A stretch of DNA of 31,848 nt from Megasphaera sp. UBA5897 (GCA_002431345.1 DJEN01000086.1:1-31848); one strand, 5' to 3'. Shown: positions 1-7,982, counted from the first letter of the stretch. Numbers and translations: made by a program. Notes: generated from the sequence alone by a model not told the origin.

Positions 1-1227
1 AATATTGGGCAAAGGGTAAATAAATTTTAAGGTTTTTATAAGGGTATCGCGAAGTTGTGGTTTACAACGAAATCCATGATTAATGACGGCTACATAATAA
101 GTGAACCAACCGCTTGTTGTTGTAATTCCAAATAGTAGAGCAATAATACCTAAAAATATATCTCCGCCTTGACCAAATACATGTTCAAAAGCAGTGATTG
201 TTAATGTTGCTCCTGTAATACCGGAATTCCAGACTCCCGTAGTTAATACAGCAAGTGCAGTAATGGAACAAACTACAATTGTATTAACAAAAACATCAAA
301 GGAACCCCATAATCCCTGTCGAATAGGGTGAATTGTATTAGCAGAACCATAAATAAATGGAGCGGATCCTTGTCCAGCTTCGTTAGCATTCATAGAACGG
401 GCTAATCCATCGCCAATTACCTTGGTTACAGCAGCTCCAGCAAATCCACCTGTAGCAGCTGTACCTGTGAAAGCATCGTGAAAAATCATGTATAAGGTTG
501 AAGGAATTGCTTGATAATTTATTACAATGATAATAACCCCACCAATGACTACTAATACGCACATTAGAGGAACAATTTTTGTAGCAAAAGCAGCAATACG
601 AGGTACGCCTTTGAAAATAATATAAAAAAGAAAAGCCGAGTAAATAAGTGTTACCAAGATCATATTAATGCCAAAAGATTTATTTAAAATCTCAGCAATT
701 GTATACACTTGTGACCCGCCTAAAAATTGAGCAACAAAACCAATGCCAAAAGCAATAGCCAAGTATTTTCCAAGTTTAGGATGGTGCATTTGATGACCGA
801 TTCCTTTTTCAATAAAATAAGTAGAACCGCCATAATATTCACCACGTTCATTTTTAGTTCTATAGTGAACACTTAGTGATGTTTCTACACATTTAATCAT
901 CATACCAAAAAATGCCCAAATCCACATCCAAAATACTGCTCCGGGACCACCAGTTGCTACTGCTGTGGCGACCCCTCCAATACATCCGACGCCGACACTG
1001 CCACCAATAGCAATACAAACGGCTTCAAATGGGGAAACGGTTCCGGCTTTCTTTTCTTTTTTTATATCAGTTGCACTAAAAATTGTATGATTGAGAATAT
1101 GCCCAAAATGAATGATGGAAAAAAATTTTGAACCAATCATAAAATATAATCCAACTAAAAGAACGAAAGAAATAAATGGTATATTCCAAAAAAAGTTATT
1201 AATTGAATTTAATATAGTTGCAAGCAT
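1..1227 (-). CDS. AGCS-family sodium:alanine/amino-acid symporter, C-terminus cut by window edge
   Basis: This is a polytopic inner-membrane carrier that imports alanine, glycine or a related small amino acid with Na+. The start is the ATG with its A at 1227, preceded by a GGGGGAT ribosome-binding site. In the window 409 codons are open without a stop; the family is usually 450-490 residues, so roughly the last 50-80 are missing. Reading the minus strand gives family landmarks: an N-terminal GLYFMIGSKFF segment, the GGSVGVGCIGGVATA loop, PGAVFWMWIWAFFG with its Pro-Gly and Trp residues, and GGFAGAAVTKVIGDGLARSMNANEAGQ (shown in two parts: GGFAGAAV and GLARSMNANEAGQ). Third codon positions are strongly A/T, unlike the glycolytic and glm genes nearby, which hints at different ancestry. 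The exact substrate cannot be told from sequence. Transcription probably starts from the promoter at 1330-1358. Confidence 0.93.
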   Translation of the reverse strand, partial: MLATILNSINNFFWNIPFISFVLLVGLYFMIGSKFFSIIHFGHILNHTIFSATDIKKEKKAGTVSPFEAVCIAIGGSVGVGCIGGVATAVATGGPGAVFWMWIWAFFGMMIKCVETSLSVHYRTKNERGEYYGGSTYFIEKGIGHQMHHPKLGKYLAIAFGIGFVAQFLGGSQVYTIAEILNKSFGINMILVTLIYSAFLFYIIFKGVPRIAAFATKIVPLMCVLVVIGGVIIIVINYQAIPSTLYMIFHDAFTGTAATGGFAGAAVTKVIGDGLARSMNANEAGQGSAPFIYGSANTIHPIRQGLWGSFDVFVNTIVVCSITALAVLTTGVWNSGITGATLTITAFEHVFGQGGDIFLGIIALLFGITTTSGWFTYYVAVINHGFRCKPQLRDTLIKTLKFIYPLPNI

Positions 1228-1301
1228 ATAGGATCCCCCTAGTGGATTTACACCCAATTCTATGTGAATAGAAGACTCCATATACACTTTATAAAAAGGC
1301 C

Positions 1302-1322
1302 TGTAAACAAAATTTGCTTACA
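1302..1322. promoter_or_regulatory. Near-perfect 21-bp palindrome, probable operator of the symporter gene
   Basis: The arms read TGTAAACAAA and TTTGCTTACA around a central base, with one mismatched pair. It begins 8 bp downstream of the predicted -10 of the minus-strand promoter, so it overlaps the transcription start, a classic repressor position. The cognate regulator is not in the window. Confidence 0.5.
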
Positions 1323-1329
1323 AAAACAT

Positions 1330-1358
1330 ATTAAACTTTATACCTGATATAAAGTCAA
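1330..1358 (-). promoter_or_regulatory. Sigma-A type promoter of the symporter gene, with a dyad in its spacer
   Basis: On the minus strand TTGACT (1353-1358) and TTTAAT (1330-1335) are separated by exactly 17 bp. The spacer holds an inverted repeat with perfect 8-bp arms, ACTTTATA and TATAAAGT, at 1335-1342 and 1348-1355. A protein bound there would block polymerase directly. Confidence 0.6.
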
Positions 1359-1445
1359 GAAAAATAAACGAAAATATTTAAAAATAAAAAACAAATTAAA
1401 TAAAAACACTGTTTTTTTTAATTTCCAATAAAATTATACATATAA

Positions 1446-1494
1446 AAACAATCCCCCCTATTATTAGAATAACATAATAATGGGAGGATTGTTT
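1446..1494 (-). terminator. Rho-independent terminator downstream of tmRNA
   Basis: On the minus strand, arms AAACAATCCTCCCATTATT and the matching AATAATAGGGGGGATTGTTT pair almost fully and run into TTTTT. It lies about 70 bases past the tmRNA CCA end. The plus-strand reading has a poorer T-tract, so it mainly serves the minus strand. Confidence 0.7.
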
Positions 1495-1566
1495 CAGTAG
1501 AAACACTCTTACTATATTGTATTTCTATATTTAAAGGGGATATATTATTTTACCCTTTTTTATATA

Positions 1567-1919
1567 TGGTGGAGATGAGGAGAGTCGAACTCCTGTCCGC
1601 AAATGCAGCCCCATGAACTTCTCCGAGTGCAGTCCGTTGTTTGGTATCTCGAACAGTTGTCGTACAAGGACAAACTAGACTGTTCCAGCTTGTAAGTTTC
1701 CCGCTGCAGCTTTCAAGCAGTGGCTGCAGGGTATCCCGCTAAGTGACGTCTGCAATCTGCCCGCAGGATTAGCAGAAAGAGACGTTAGCCGCCCTTAGGC
1801 AGCTAAAGCAAAATTTTCTTCTTTTGCGTTTAATTTAAAGGTTCACCGTTTTACGGGCAGATGAAACCCCGACTCGCTATTCATGATACAACCATCCACG
1901 TCGAAACCTTTACATCCCC
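1567..1919 (-). ncRNA. ssrA: tmRNA (transfer-messenger RNA)
   Basis: This RNA rescues stalled ribosomes by trans-translation. The tRNA-like ends pair: 5' GGGGATG at 1919 and downward with 3' CATCTCC, followed by encoded ACCA ending at 1567. The T-arm GTTCGACTC is present, as is the diagnostic 5' block AAAGGTTTCGACGTGGATGG. The tag frame runs from resume codon GCA (1827-1825) to a TAA at 1797-1795 and encodes AKEENFALAA, so the full tag is Ala plus AKEENFALAA. This is a normal ALAA-ending degradation tag. The one-piece form, about 353 nt, is the usual size. Confidence 0.97.
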
Positions 1920-1926
1920 ATGAATT

Positions 1927-1960
1927 ATTATAGTATAGCATATCTTGGGCCAATGTGTAA
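1927..1960 (-). promoter_or_regulatory. Promoter of tmRNA
   Basis: On the minus strand TTACAC (1955-1960) and TATACT (1932-1937) are 17 bp apart. An overlapping TATAAT (1927-1932) lies 7 bp before the mature 5' end at 1919 and gives the better start distance. Either may serve as the -10. Confidence 0.55.
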
Positions 1961-2003
1961 GGGGGAAAGATAAAAAATATTCGATAACTTATAGAGATAA
2001 CTG

Positions 2004-2012
2004 TGCTATAAT
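2004..2012 (+). promoter_or_regulatory. Extended -10 promoter for the YdcF-family gene
   Basis: TG-C-TATAAT (TATAAT at 2007-2012) forms an extended -10. No good -35 is seen at the proper distance, as is common for this promoter class. The gene starts 34 bp downstream. Confidence 0.45.
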
Positions 2013-2045
2013 AGGGCCGTATCGAGAAATGAAAGAAGGACATTC

Positions 2046-2810
2046 ATGATGTTATATATTATTAAATGGATATATTTATGGATTTTACCGCTGGGCGGCA
2101 TTGTTGCTGCGTTGATTGCGGTTCTTATCTATATGTTTCGCCATCAAAGTCCGGGGCGTAAAGGGCTGCTTGTCTTTACACTGGTGTTATACGCGTTGTC
2201 GCTGGAACCGATTGGAGATATGCTGCTGTGGCCGTTGGAACGGCAGTGTTCCCAGCCGACGGCGCAGGAGGTACAGGGCGATGTCATAGTGCTGCTGGGC
2301 GGCGGTGCCAGAGCCGGCGTCCCTGATTTTGACGGCACGGGGCAGGTAGGGGAAGCGGCAGCCAACCGATTTTTGACAGCTCTTCGCCTGCAGAAAGCAC
2401 TGCATCTTCCGATTATTTTGTCCGGCGGCGCTTTGCTGGACGGCGATGCAAACGAAGCGGAAATAGAAAAAAGACTATTGCTGTCGCTGGATGTTCCGTC
2501 GGATATGATTTATGTTGATATGAAAAGCCGCAATACAGCAGAAAATGCTGCATTTACCAAGGAGCTGTGTCAAAAAAATAATTGGAATCATCCGATTGTA
2601 GTTACCAGTGCCTTTCATATGCCGCGGGCGGTTCGTTTTTTTGCCAGAGAAGCAATGGATTTCACGCCGTATCCGTGCGATTACCGGGCTAGCGATTCTT
2701 TCCATTGGTCTGCTTATGCAGTGGTGCCGCAGGCGTATATTTTATATCATTCCTGCTTGGCGATTAAAGAATATGTAGGAATCGCAGCAGCAGCTTGCCG
2801 TATGCAGTAA
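2046..2810 (+). CDS. YdcF/ElyC-family (DUF218) membrane protein
   Basis: This is a 254-residue protein with two N-terminal membrane segments (about 5-30 and 40-62) followed by a DUF218 domain. Family landmarks are DVIVLLGGGARAG (79-91), PIILSGGA (122-129), SRNTAENA (161-168) and VTSAFHMPRA (186-195), which form the conserved Rossmann-like pocket. Relatives (E. coli ElyC, SanA, YdcF) affect envelope or peptidoglycan integrity, but their reaction is not established, so I give no specific activity. The start is ATG 2046, with AAGAAGGA just upstream; a second ATG follows at once. It is a single gene with its own promoter, and a terminator overlaps its 3' end, so it is not co-transcribed with gap. 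Confidence 0.85.
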   Translation: MMLYIIKWIYLWILPLGGIVAALIAVLIYMFRHQSPGRKGLLVFTLVLYALSLEPIGDMLLWPLERQCSQPTAQEVQGDVIVLLGGGARAGVPDFDGTGQVGEAAANRFLTALRLQKALHLPIILSGGALLDGDANEAEIEKRLLLSLDVPSDMIYVDMKSRNTAENAAFTKELCQKNNWNHPIVVTSAFHMPRAVRFFAREAMDFTPYPCDYRASDSFHWSAYAVVPQAYILYHSCLAIKEYVGIAAAACRMQ

Positions 2811-2828
2811 GGCAGGCTGCTTCGTTTT
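2789..2828 (+). terminator. Terminator of the YdcF-family gene, overlapping its 3' end
   Basis: Arms AGCAGCTTGCC (2789-2799) and GGCAGGCTGCT (2811-2821) pair and are followed by TCGTTTTTA. The 5' arm lies inside the last codons of the gene. Confidence 0.75.
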
Positions 2829-2840
2829 TATATCAAGTGG

Positions 2841-2889
2841 GACATAAAATGCCCATGTCATTGCAAAATTGTACCCGATGTGGCATACT
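2841..2889 (+). promoter_or_regulatory. Promoter of gap(1) with an upstream dyad
   Basis: TTGCAA (2861-2866) and CATACT (2884-2889) are 17 bp apart. Directly upstream of the -35 is a dyad GACAT-N9-ATGTC (2841-2859). It resembles the GGGAC/TGTC half-sites known for CggR, but the spacing does not match the Bacillus operator, so the regulator is only a guess. Confidence 0.55.
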
Positions 2890-2960
2890 AAACGTGTAAG
2901 ACAAGTAAAACGATAATAATTATTTGAATAATGGGTTTTGTAAAAAGGAGTGTATCGACA

Positions 2961-3989
2961 ATGATTAAAGTTGGTATTAATGGTTTTGGTCGTATTGGTC
3001 GTTTTGTTTTCCGTGCAGCACAGACTCGCGACGATATTGAAATCGTAGGCATTAATGATTTGTGCCCGGTTGATTACATGGCTTATATGCTCAAATATGA
3101 TACCATGCATGGCCATTTTGACGGTACGATTGAAGCTGACGTAGAAAAAAGCCAGCTTATCGTTAATGGCAAAGCTATCCGCGTAACAGCTGAAAAAGAC
3201 CCGGCAAACCTCAAATGGGACGAAGTTGGCGCTGAATATGTTGTTGAATCTACAGGCCGTTTCCTCACAATGGATCTTGCTGAAAAACATTTGCAGGCTG
3301 GTGCTAAATATGTAGTACTCTCCGCTCCTTCCAAACAGGGTGAAGATGGCCGTCAGGCAGATATGTTCGTTTGCGGCGTTAACACCGATACATATAAAGG
3401 TCAGACAATCGTTTCCAACGCATCCTGCACGACAAACTGCTTGGCTCCGATTGCTAAAGTCCTCAATGATGCATTCGGCATTAAAGAAGGCCTCATGACA
3501 ACAGTTCATTCCACGACAGCTACACAGAAAACAGTTGACGGCCCGTCCATGAAAGATTGGCGCGGCGGCCGTGCAGCAGCCGGCAACATCATTCCGTCCT
3601 CTACGGGTGCAGCTAAAGCCGTAGGCAAAGTTATTCCGGAATTGAACGGCAAATTGACAGGCATGTCCATGCGTGTACCGACTCTCGATGTTTCTGTCGT
3701 TGACCTCACAGTAAACCTCGCTAAACCGGCTACATACGACGAAATCTGCACAGCTATGAAAAAAGCTTCTGAAGGCGAACTCAAAGGTATCCTCGGCTAC
3801 ACGGAAGATGCTGTTGTATCTTCTGATTTCCTCGGCTGCCCGCTCACTTCTATCTTTGATGCTAAAGCAGGTATCGCACTTACCGATACATTCGTAAAAG
3901 TTGTTTCTTGGTATGACAATGAAATCGGCTACTCCAACAAAGTACTCAACCTCATTTCTATCATGAACGATTACAACAGCAAACACTAA
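2961..3989 (+). CDS. gap: Type I glyceraldehyde-3-phosphate dehydrogenase, canonical NAD-type paralogue
   Basis: This enzyme oxidises glyceraldehyde-3-phosphate to 1,3-bisphosphoglycerate in glycolysis (cytoplasm). The 342-residue product has the Rossmann motif NGFGRIGR (7-14), Asn32-Asp33 at the position that selects NAD, catalytic Cys156 in SNASCTTNCLAP, the catalytic His in TTVHS, and WYDNEIGYS near the end. Start ATG 2961 is preceded by AAAAAGGAG; an upstream in-frame ATG at 2931 lacks a ribosome-binding site and would add residues before the conserved N-terminus. It is most like the GapA type found in E. coli (GGRAAAGNIIPSSTGAAKAVG). Strong codon bias and its own promoter and terminator suggest a highly expressed single gene, probably the main glycolytic GAPDH. 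Confidence 0.96.
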   Translation: MIKVGINGFGRIGRFVFRAAQTRDDIEIVGINDLCPVDYMAYMLKYDTMHGHFDGTIEADVEKSQLIVNGKAIRVTAEKDPANLKWDEVGAEYVVESTGRFLTMDLAEKHLQAGAKYVVLSAPSKQGEDGRQADMFVCGVNTDTYKGQTIVSNASCTTNCLAPIAKVLNDAFGIKEGLMTTVHSTTATQKTVDGPSMKDWRGGRAAAGNIIPSSTGAAKAVGKVIPELNGKLTGMSMRVPTLDVSVVDLTVNLAKPATYDEICTAMKKASEGELKGILGYTEDAVVSSDFLGCPLTSIFDAKAGIALTDTFVKVVSWYDNEIGYSNKVLNLISIMNDYNSKH

Positions 3990-4009
3990 TTTGTAGCGAC
4001 GCATTTCCC

Positions 4010-4028
4010 AACGGGTAAGCCTCCCGTT
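4010..4028 (+). other. Small hairpin after gap(1)
   Basis: AACGGG (4010-4015) and CCCGTT (4023-4028) form a 6-bp stem without a T-tract. It may protect the gap mRNA 3' end or assist the terminator 35 bp further on. Confidence 0.35.
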
Positions 4029-4061
4029 ACAAATCCAGACTGATATTAAAATGAAGTAATA

Positions 4062-4094
4062 AAAGGCAGGGATTGCGAAAGTCCCTGCTTTTTT
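4062..4094 (+). terminator. Rho-independent terminator of gap(1)
   Basis: GCAGGGA (4066-4072) and TCCCTGC (4082-4088) form a perfect stem, extended by flanking A/T pairs, and are followed by TTTTTT. Confidence 0.88.
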
Positions 4095-4137
4095 GTTTCT
4101 TTGAACCAAGAGAAATCAAATCGAGGGAGAAAGAATC

Positions 4138-5664
4138 ATGACAAAAAAGAAACCTGTAATGCTGGTCATTATGGATGGCTTTGGCTGCAGCAAAAATGAA
4201 AAAGACAATGCAGTAGCCCAAGCAGATTTAAAAGTACTGCCAACACTTTGGAAAGAATATCCGCATTCCTATTTGGGAGCCTCCGGTGAAGACGTAGGGC
4301 TTCCGGATGGACAAATCGGCAATTCTGAAGTAGGGCATTTGAACATTGGTGCCGGACGTATTGTCTATCAGGCACTGACGAAAATTACTAAAGATATTAA
4401 AGACGGCACGTTCTTTAAAAAGCCCGTATTGGTAGAAGCAATGGAAAATGCCAAGAAAAAAGGGTCTGCCCTGCATTTGCTTGGCTTGGTTTCTCCAGGC
4501 GGCGTACACAGCAGTGAACAGCATTTGTTTGGCTTGTTGCAGATGGCAAAACAATACGGCTTACAGAAAGTATATGTACACGCATTCCTGGACGGCCGTG
4601 ATGTACTGCCGCGCAGTGCCGGTGAATACCTGCAGGAATTAGAAGACAAATGCCAAGAACTTGGCGTTGGCGAAATTGCAACAATCAGCGGCCGTTACTA
4701 TGCCATGGATCGTGACAAACGCTGGGAACGCGTTGAAAAAGCATACCGGGCAGTTGCGCTTGGCGAAGGAAATACCGCACCGGATGCACAGACCTGCTTG
4801 AAAAATTCCTATGCTGCTGATGTTTCCGATGAATTTGTCGTACCGACAGTTATTCACAAACATCCTGTAGAAGACGGCGACAGCTTGGTATTCTTCAACT
4901 TCCGTCCGGACCGCGCGCGTCAGCTGACGACAGCCTTTGTCAGTGATGATTTCACAGGCTTTGCGCGCCCGAAAAAGTTAGATGTATACTTTGCGACGAT
5001 GACACGGTATGAAGATGACCTGCCGGCTCATGTCGTATACGATAAAGAAACCATTCCCAACACGTTGGGTGAAGTATTGGCAAAAGCTGGGAAAACACAG
5101 CTTCGTATTGCTGAAACTGAAAAATACGCGCATGTAACGTATTTCTTTAACGGCGGCGAAGAAACGCCCAATGATGGTGAAGACCGTATTTTGGTGCCTT
5201 CTCCAAAAGTAGCAACCTATGATTTGCAGCCGGAAATGAATGCGCCCATTGTTACGGAAAAAGTCATTGCACAAATCAAAGCAGCTAAATATGATATGAT
5301 TATGCTTAACTTTGCTAATCCGGACATGGTAGGCCATACAGGCGTACTGAAAGCAGCTGTTAAAGCAGTGGAAACAGTAGATACCTGCGTAGGACAGATT
5401 ATAGAAGCACTCAAAACAGTAGACGGCCAGCTTCTTATTATTGCCGATCACGGCAATGCGGAACAGATGGCAGATCCGGAAACCGGGTGCCCGTATACAG
5501 CCCATACAACCAATCATGTGCCTTGTATCTTAGTCAGTGAAGAACACAAACATGATACGCTGCAGGATGGTATTTTGGCTGACGTAGCACCGACACTGCT
5601 GCAGCTGGCTGGTATGGACATTCCGGCGGAAATGACCGGCAAAAGTTTATTAGTGCGTAAATAG
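4138..5664 (+). CDS. gpmI: 2,3-bisphosphoglycerate-independent phosphoglycerate mutase
   Basis: This is a Mn2+-dependent enzyme that interconverts 3- and 2-phosphoglycerate in glycolysis and gluconeogenesis. Its 508 residues match the family length (about 510). Visible landmarks are metal-site VIMDGFG (10-16), phospho-serine Ser63 in GQIGNSEVGHLN, GGVHSSEQH, NGGEE, the metal-binding ANPDMVGHTG and IADHGNAEQM near the C-terminus. Start ATG 4138 has CGAGGGAGAAAG upstream. It lies after the gap(1) terminator. I see no clear promoter in the short interval before it, so it may depend on partial read-through. No convincing terminator follows before the next operon. Confidence 0.97.
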   Translation: MTKKKPVMLVIMDGFGCSKNEKDNAVAQADLKVLPTLWKEYPHSYLGASGEDVGLPDGQIGNSEVGHLNIGAGRIVYQALTKITKDIKDGTFFKKPVLVEAMENAKKKGSALHLLGLVSPGGVHSSEQHLFGLLQMAKQYGLQKVYVHAFLDGRDVLPRSAGEYLQELEDKCQELGVGEIATISGRYYAMDRDKRWERVEKAYRAVALGEGNTAPDAQTCLKNSYAADVSDEFVVPTVIHKHPVEDGDSLVFFNFRPDRARQLTTAFVSDDFTGFARPKKLDVYFATMTRYEDDLPAHVVYDKETIPNTLGEVLAKAGKTQLRIAETEKYAHVTYFFNGGEETPNDGEDRILVPSPKVATYDLQPEMNAPIVTEKVIAQIKAAKYDMIMLNFANPDMVGHTGVLKAAVKAVETVDTCVGQIIEALKTVDGQLLIIADHGNAEQMADPETGCPYTAHTTNHVPCILVSEEHKHDTLQDGILADVAPTLLQLAGMDIPAEMTGKSLLVRK

Positions 5665-5788
5665 TATATCCTGTATATAAGATAAATAACAAGACAGATA
5701 TAAGAAAATAATAGCATATACTAAATAGAAAATAGCAAATAAAAATGCGTCACAATCCTAAGAAAAAGAGCACAAATCTATTAAATAG

Positions 5789-5817
5789 TTTACAAGATAA
5801 GTATATAAGAGTATACT
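5789..5817 (+). promoter_or_regulatory. Promoter of the gap(2)-cggR-gap(3)-pgk-tpiA operon
   Basis: TTTACA (5789-5794) and TATACT (5812-5817) are separated by exactly 17 bp. Transcription would begin near 5824, leaving a leader of about 75 nt that contains a strong hairpin. Confidence 0.75.
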
Positions 5818-5838
5818 AATCAATGGATTGAAGAGGTA

Positions 5839-5870
5839 GCGGCTCTTTATGCATCTGCATAGAGGGCTGC
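5839..5870 (+). promoter_or_regulatory. Leader dyad/hairpin of the glycolytic operon, candidate CggR operator or mRNA stabiliser
   Basis: Arms GCGGCTCTTTATGCA (5839-5853) and TGCATAGAGGGCTGC (5856-5870) pair along all 15 positions if G-U pairs are allowed, with only a few bases for the loop. As DNA it contains the dyad TATGCA-TC-TGCATA just downstream of the promoter, the location of CggR operators in bacilli. Confidence 0.5.
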
Positions 5871-5899
5871 GGCCGTGTCTTTCAAAAGGAGGAAACGCA

Positions 5900-6913
5900 A
5901 TGGCAGTAAAAATTGGTATTAGTGGCTTTGGCAGAATAGGCAGATGTACGTTTCGTACATCCCTGCTGCATCCGGAAGTAGAAATTGCAGCGGTCAATAA
6001 TCGCTCTGTCGGACCTATTATGGCAGATTTGTTGAAGTTTGATACTGTACATGGAACGTGGGATCATGACGTTTCATTTGATACAGAAAAACAGGCATTG
6101 GTGATTGACGGCCGTCCTATTCCTGTGACCAATGAAACGGACCCGGCAAATATCCCATGGAAAAAAATGGGCGTAGATATTGTAGTAGAATCGACGGGGA
6201 AGTTTAAGGACAGAGCTTCTGCATCGAAACACTTGGCAGACGGAGCCAAGAAAGTCATTATTACGGCACCAGGCAAAGACCCGGATGCGACGATTGTCAT
6301 GGGTGTAAATGAAGAAACCTATGACCCGAAAACGCAGCATATCATTTCCAATGGGTCCTGCACAACCAACTGCCTGGCACCGGTAGCCAAGGTACTGTCT
6401 CGTGAATTTGGTATTGTCCGCGGCATGATGACGACAGTACATTCTTATACGAATGACCAGCAGCTGGTCGACGGCGTTCATAAAGATTTGCGGCGTGCCC
6501 GTTGTGCTACGCAGTCGATTATTCCGACATCGACGGGAGCTGCCAAAGCGGTGGCGCTGGTACTGCCGGAACTGCAGGGGAAATTTACCGGCATGGCACT
6601 GCGTGTACCGACACCGAATGTGTCTATGACGGATTTAGTAGCGATTTTAAAAACAAACGTTACGGCAGCACAGGTCAATGCTGCTATGAAAAAATGGGCT
6701 GAAGGGCCGATGCAAGGGATTTTGGCGTATTCGACAGCGCCGACTGTTTCTTCGGATTATATTAGTGATACGCATAGTTCAATTGTTGATTCACTGGATA
6801 CGCAGGTTATTGAAGGAAATATGGTAAAAGTTGTCGCTTGGTATGATAATGAATGGGGCTATTCGCTTCGTGTAAACGATTTGGCATCATATATTGCTTC
6901 TAAAGGATATTGA
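5900..6913 (+). CDS. Glyceraldehyde-3-phosphate dehydrogenase paralogue with Asn-Arg at the coenzyme-selecting site
   Basis: This is a type I GAPDH of 337 residues. It keeps SGFGRIGR (8-15), catalytic Cys154 in SNGSCTTNCLAP, His in TTVHSYTNDQ, and WYDNEWGYS. The Asp that binds the NAD ribose in canonical enzymes (Asp33 in the paralogue at 2961) is replaced: here the run is Val-Asn33-Asn34-Arg35. Loss of this Asp plus a nearby Arg is the change seen in NADP-using or dual-specificity GAPDHs such as bacillar GapB, so a NADP(H) or gluconeogenic role is plausible, but that is inference. Start ATG 5900 follows AAAAGGAGG; longer in-frame starts upstream would run through the leader hairpin. It is the first gene of the operon, 46 bp before cggR. 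Confidence 0.93.
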   Translation: MAVKIGISGFGRIGRCTFRTSLLHPEVEIAAVNNRSVGPIMADLLKFDTVHGTWDHDVSFDTEKQALVIDGRPIPVTNETDPANIPWKKMGVDIVVESTGKFKDRASASKHLADGAKKVIITAPGKDPDATIVMGVNEETYDPKTQHIISNGSCTTNCLAPVAKVLSREFGIVRGMMTTVHSYTNDQQLVDGVHKDLRRARCATQSIIPTSTGAAKAVALVLPELQGKFTGMALRVPTPNVSMTDLVAILKTNVTAAQVNAAMKKWAEGPMQGILAYSTAPTVSSDYISDTHSSIVDSLDTQVIEGNMVKVVAWYDNEWGYSLRVNDLASYIASKGY

Positions 6914-6959
6914 TTCCGAGCTGTTCTGCATCATGACAAGCGGCAAATAGGAGGTAACA

Positions 6960-7982
6960 ATGGAACAAGATACTCTCAGTATCTTTCAAAAGATTGCTCC
7001 TGATGTGATGGGAACAATCAAAGAACGATATTTGCTGCTGCGTCATATTGCTGATGCAGAGCCCGTGGGACGGCGTACGCTTGCCGCCCTGTCGGGATTA
7101 TCTGAACGAGTCGTACGATCTCATGTAGATGTATTGCGGCGCAGCGGTATCGTCCGGTTTACTACGATGGGGATATCTTTGGAACCAGAAGGAAAAAAAT
7201 TGATGCCGGACTTATTGGAATGTTTCCTGCGTTTGAACAATCTGGATGATATGCAGCGGAAGATACGCCAGGCGCTGGGGCTGAAAAACGTATATGTTGT
7301 TCCCGGCGACAGTGACAATGACAAGACCGCGAAAGAAGAACTGGGGCGCAAAGGGGCATTGCTTTTAAACGATTTGCTGAGCAGTGCCGACATCGTGGCT
7401 ATCAGCGGCGGTTCTACGATGGCAGAAGTCGCACGCATGCTTCCTGAAAGTAATACCAATGCAGTCATACTGCCGGCCCGCGGCAGTATGGGAAACCATG
7501 TAGAGTTTCAGGCAAATTATATTGCAGCCAATATAGCCGCTAAAACGCACAGCTCCTATCGCATGATTCATTTGCCGGAAAACCTGAGTGAATCAGCCCT
7601 TCGGATTATGTATGAATCCGATGCGCAGGCTAAAGAAAATGTGGCTATGACAGCCAGGGCCCAGGTCGTCCTCTTTGGCATCGGCCGTGCAGACCATATG
7701 GCCAAAAAAAGAGGTATGACAAGCCATCAAAGGCAGACGTTGCAGACTTTAGGCGCCCGCGGTGAGTCGCTGGGCTGTTACTGCAGCTTTGACGGCCGCA
7801 TTTTGTATGGTTCCAACAATATAGGTATTTCATTAAAAGATATTCGCAAACATCAGCATGTGATTGCTGTGGCCGGCGGGGCCAGCAAAGCAGAAGCGAT
7901 TCTTTCTGTGATGCGCACCTGCCGCACAGGCACCCTCGTTACAGATGAAGGAGCGGCTCAACGAATCATGAATATGATTTAA
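6960..7982 (+). CDS. cggR: Central glycolytic genes regulator CggR (SorC family)
   Basis: This is a DNA-binding repressor of lower-glycolysis operons; in Bacillus it is released by fructose-1,6-bisphosphate. Its 340 residues equal the length of the B. subtilis protein. An N-terminal winged helix-turn-helix (about 35-70, RTLAALSGLSERVVRSHVDV) is followed by the SorC sugar-phosphate-binding domain from about 95, with VAISGGSTMAEVA (143-155), LPARGSMG, VVLFGIGRAD and VAGGASKAEAI near the end. ATAGGAGGTAAC precedes ATG 6960. It sits between two gap genes and upstream of pgk-tpiA, a variant of the bacillar cggR-gapA-pgk-tpiA order, so it most likely autoregulates this operon. Confidence 0.94.
   Translation: MEQDTLSIFQKIAPDVMGTIKERYLLLRHIADAEPVGRRTLAALSGLSERVVRSHVDVLRRSGIVRFTTMGISLEPEGKKLMPDLLECFLRLNNLDDMQRKIRQALGLKNVYVVPGDSDNDKTAKEELGRKGALLLNDLLSSADIVAISGGSTMAEVARMLPESNTNAVILPARGSMGNHVEFQANYIAANIAAKTHSSYRMIHLPENLSESALRIMYESDAQAKENVAMTARAQVVLFGIGRADHMAKKRGMTSHQRQTLQTLGARGESLGCYCSFDGRILYGSNNIGISLKDIRKHQHVIAVAGGASKAEAILSVMRTCRTGTLVTDEGAAQRIMNMI

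Larger units (their letters stand above)
1228..1566. other. Non-coding interval between symporter and tmRNA gene
   Basis: No coding frame is apparent in this AT-rich stretch. It contains the symporter promoter and its two dyads, the tmRNA terminator at 1446-1494, and a weak AAAGGG/CCCCTTT stem near 1534-1558. The remainder is featureless A/T-rich DNA. Confidence 0.6.

Noticed and set aside
2742..4109. A 455-codon open frame on the minus strand, antisense to gap(1)
   Set aside because: It mirrors the strongly biased codons of gap(1) and spans the intergenic promoter and terminator. The protein is Cys/Phe/Asn-rich with no recognisable domain or ribosome-binding site.
4978..5517. A 179-codon antisense frame inside gpmI
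   Set aside because: It is a shadow of the gpmI codons: an unrecognisable, cysteine- and phenylalanine-rich product without a start signal.
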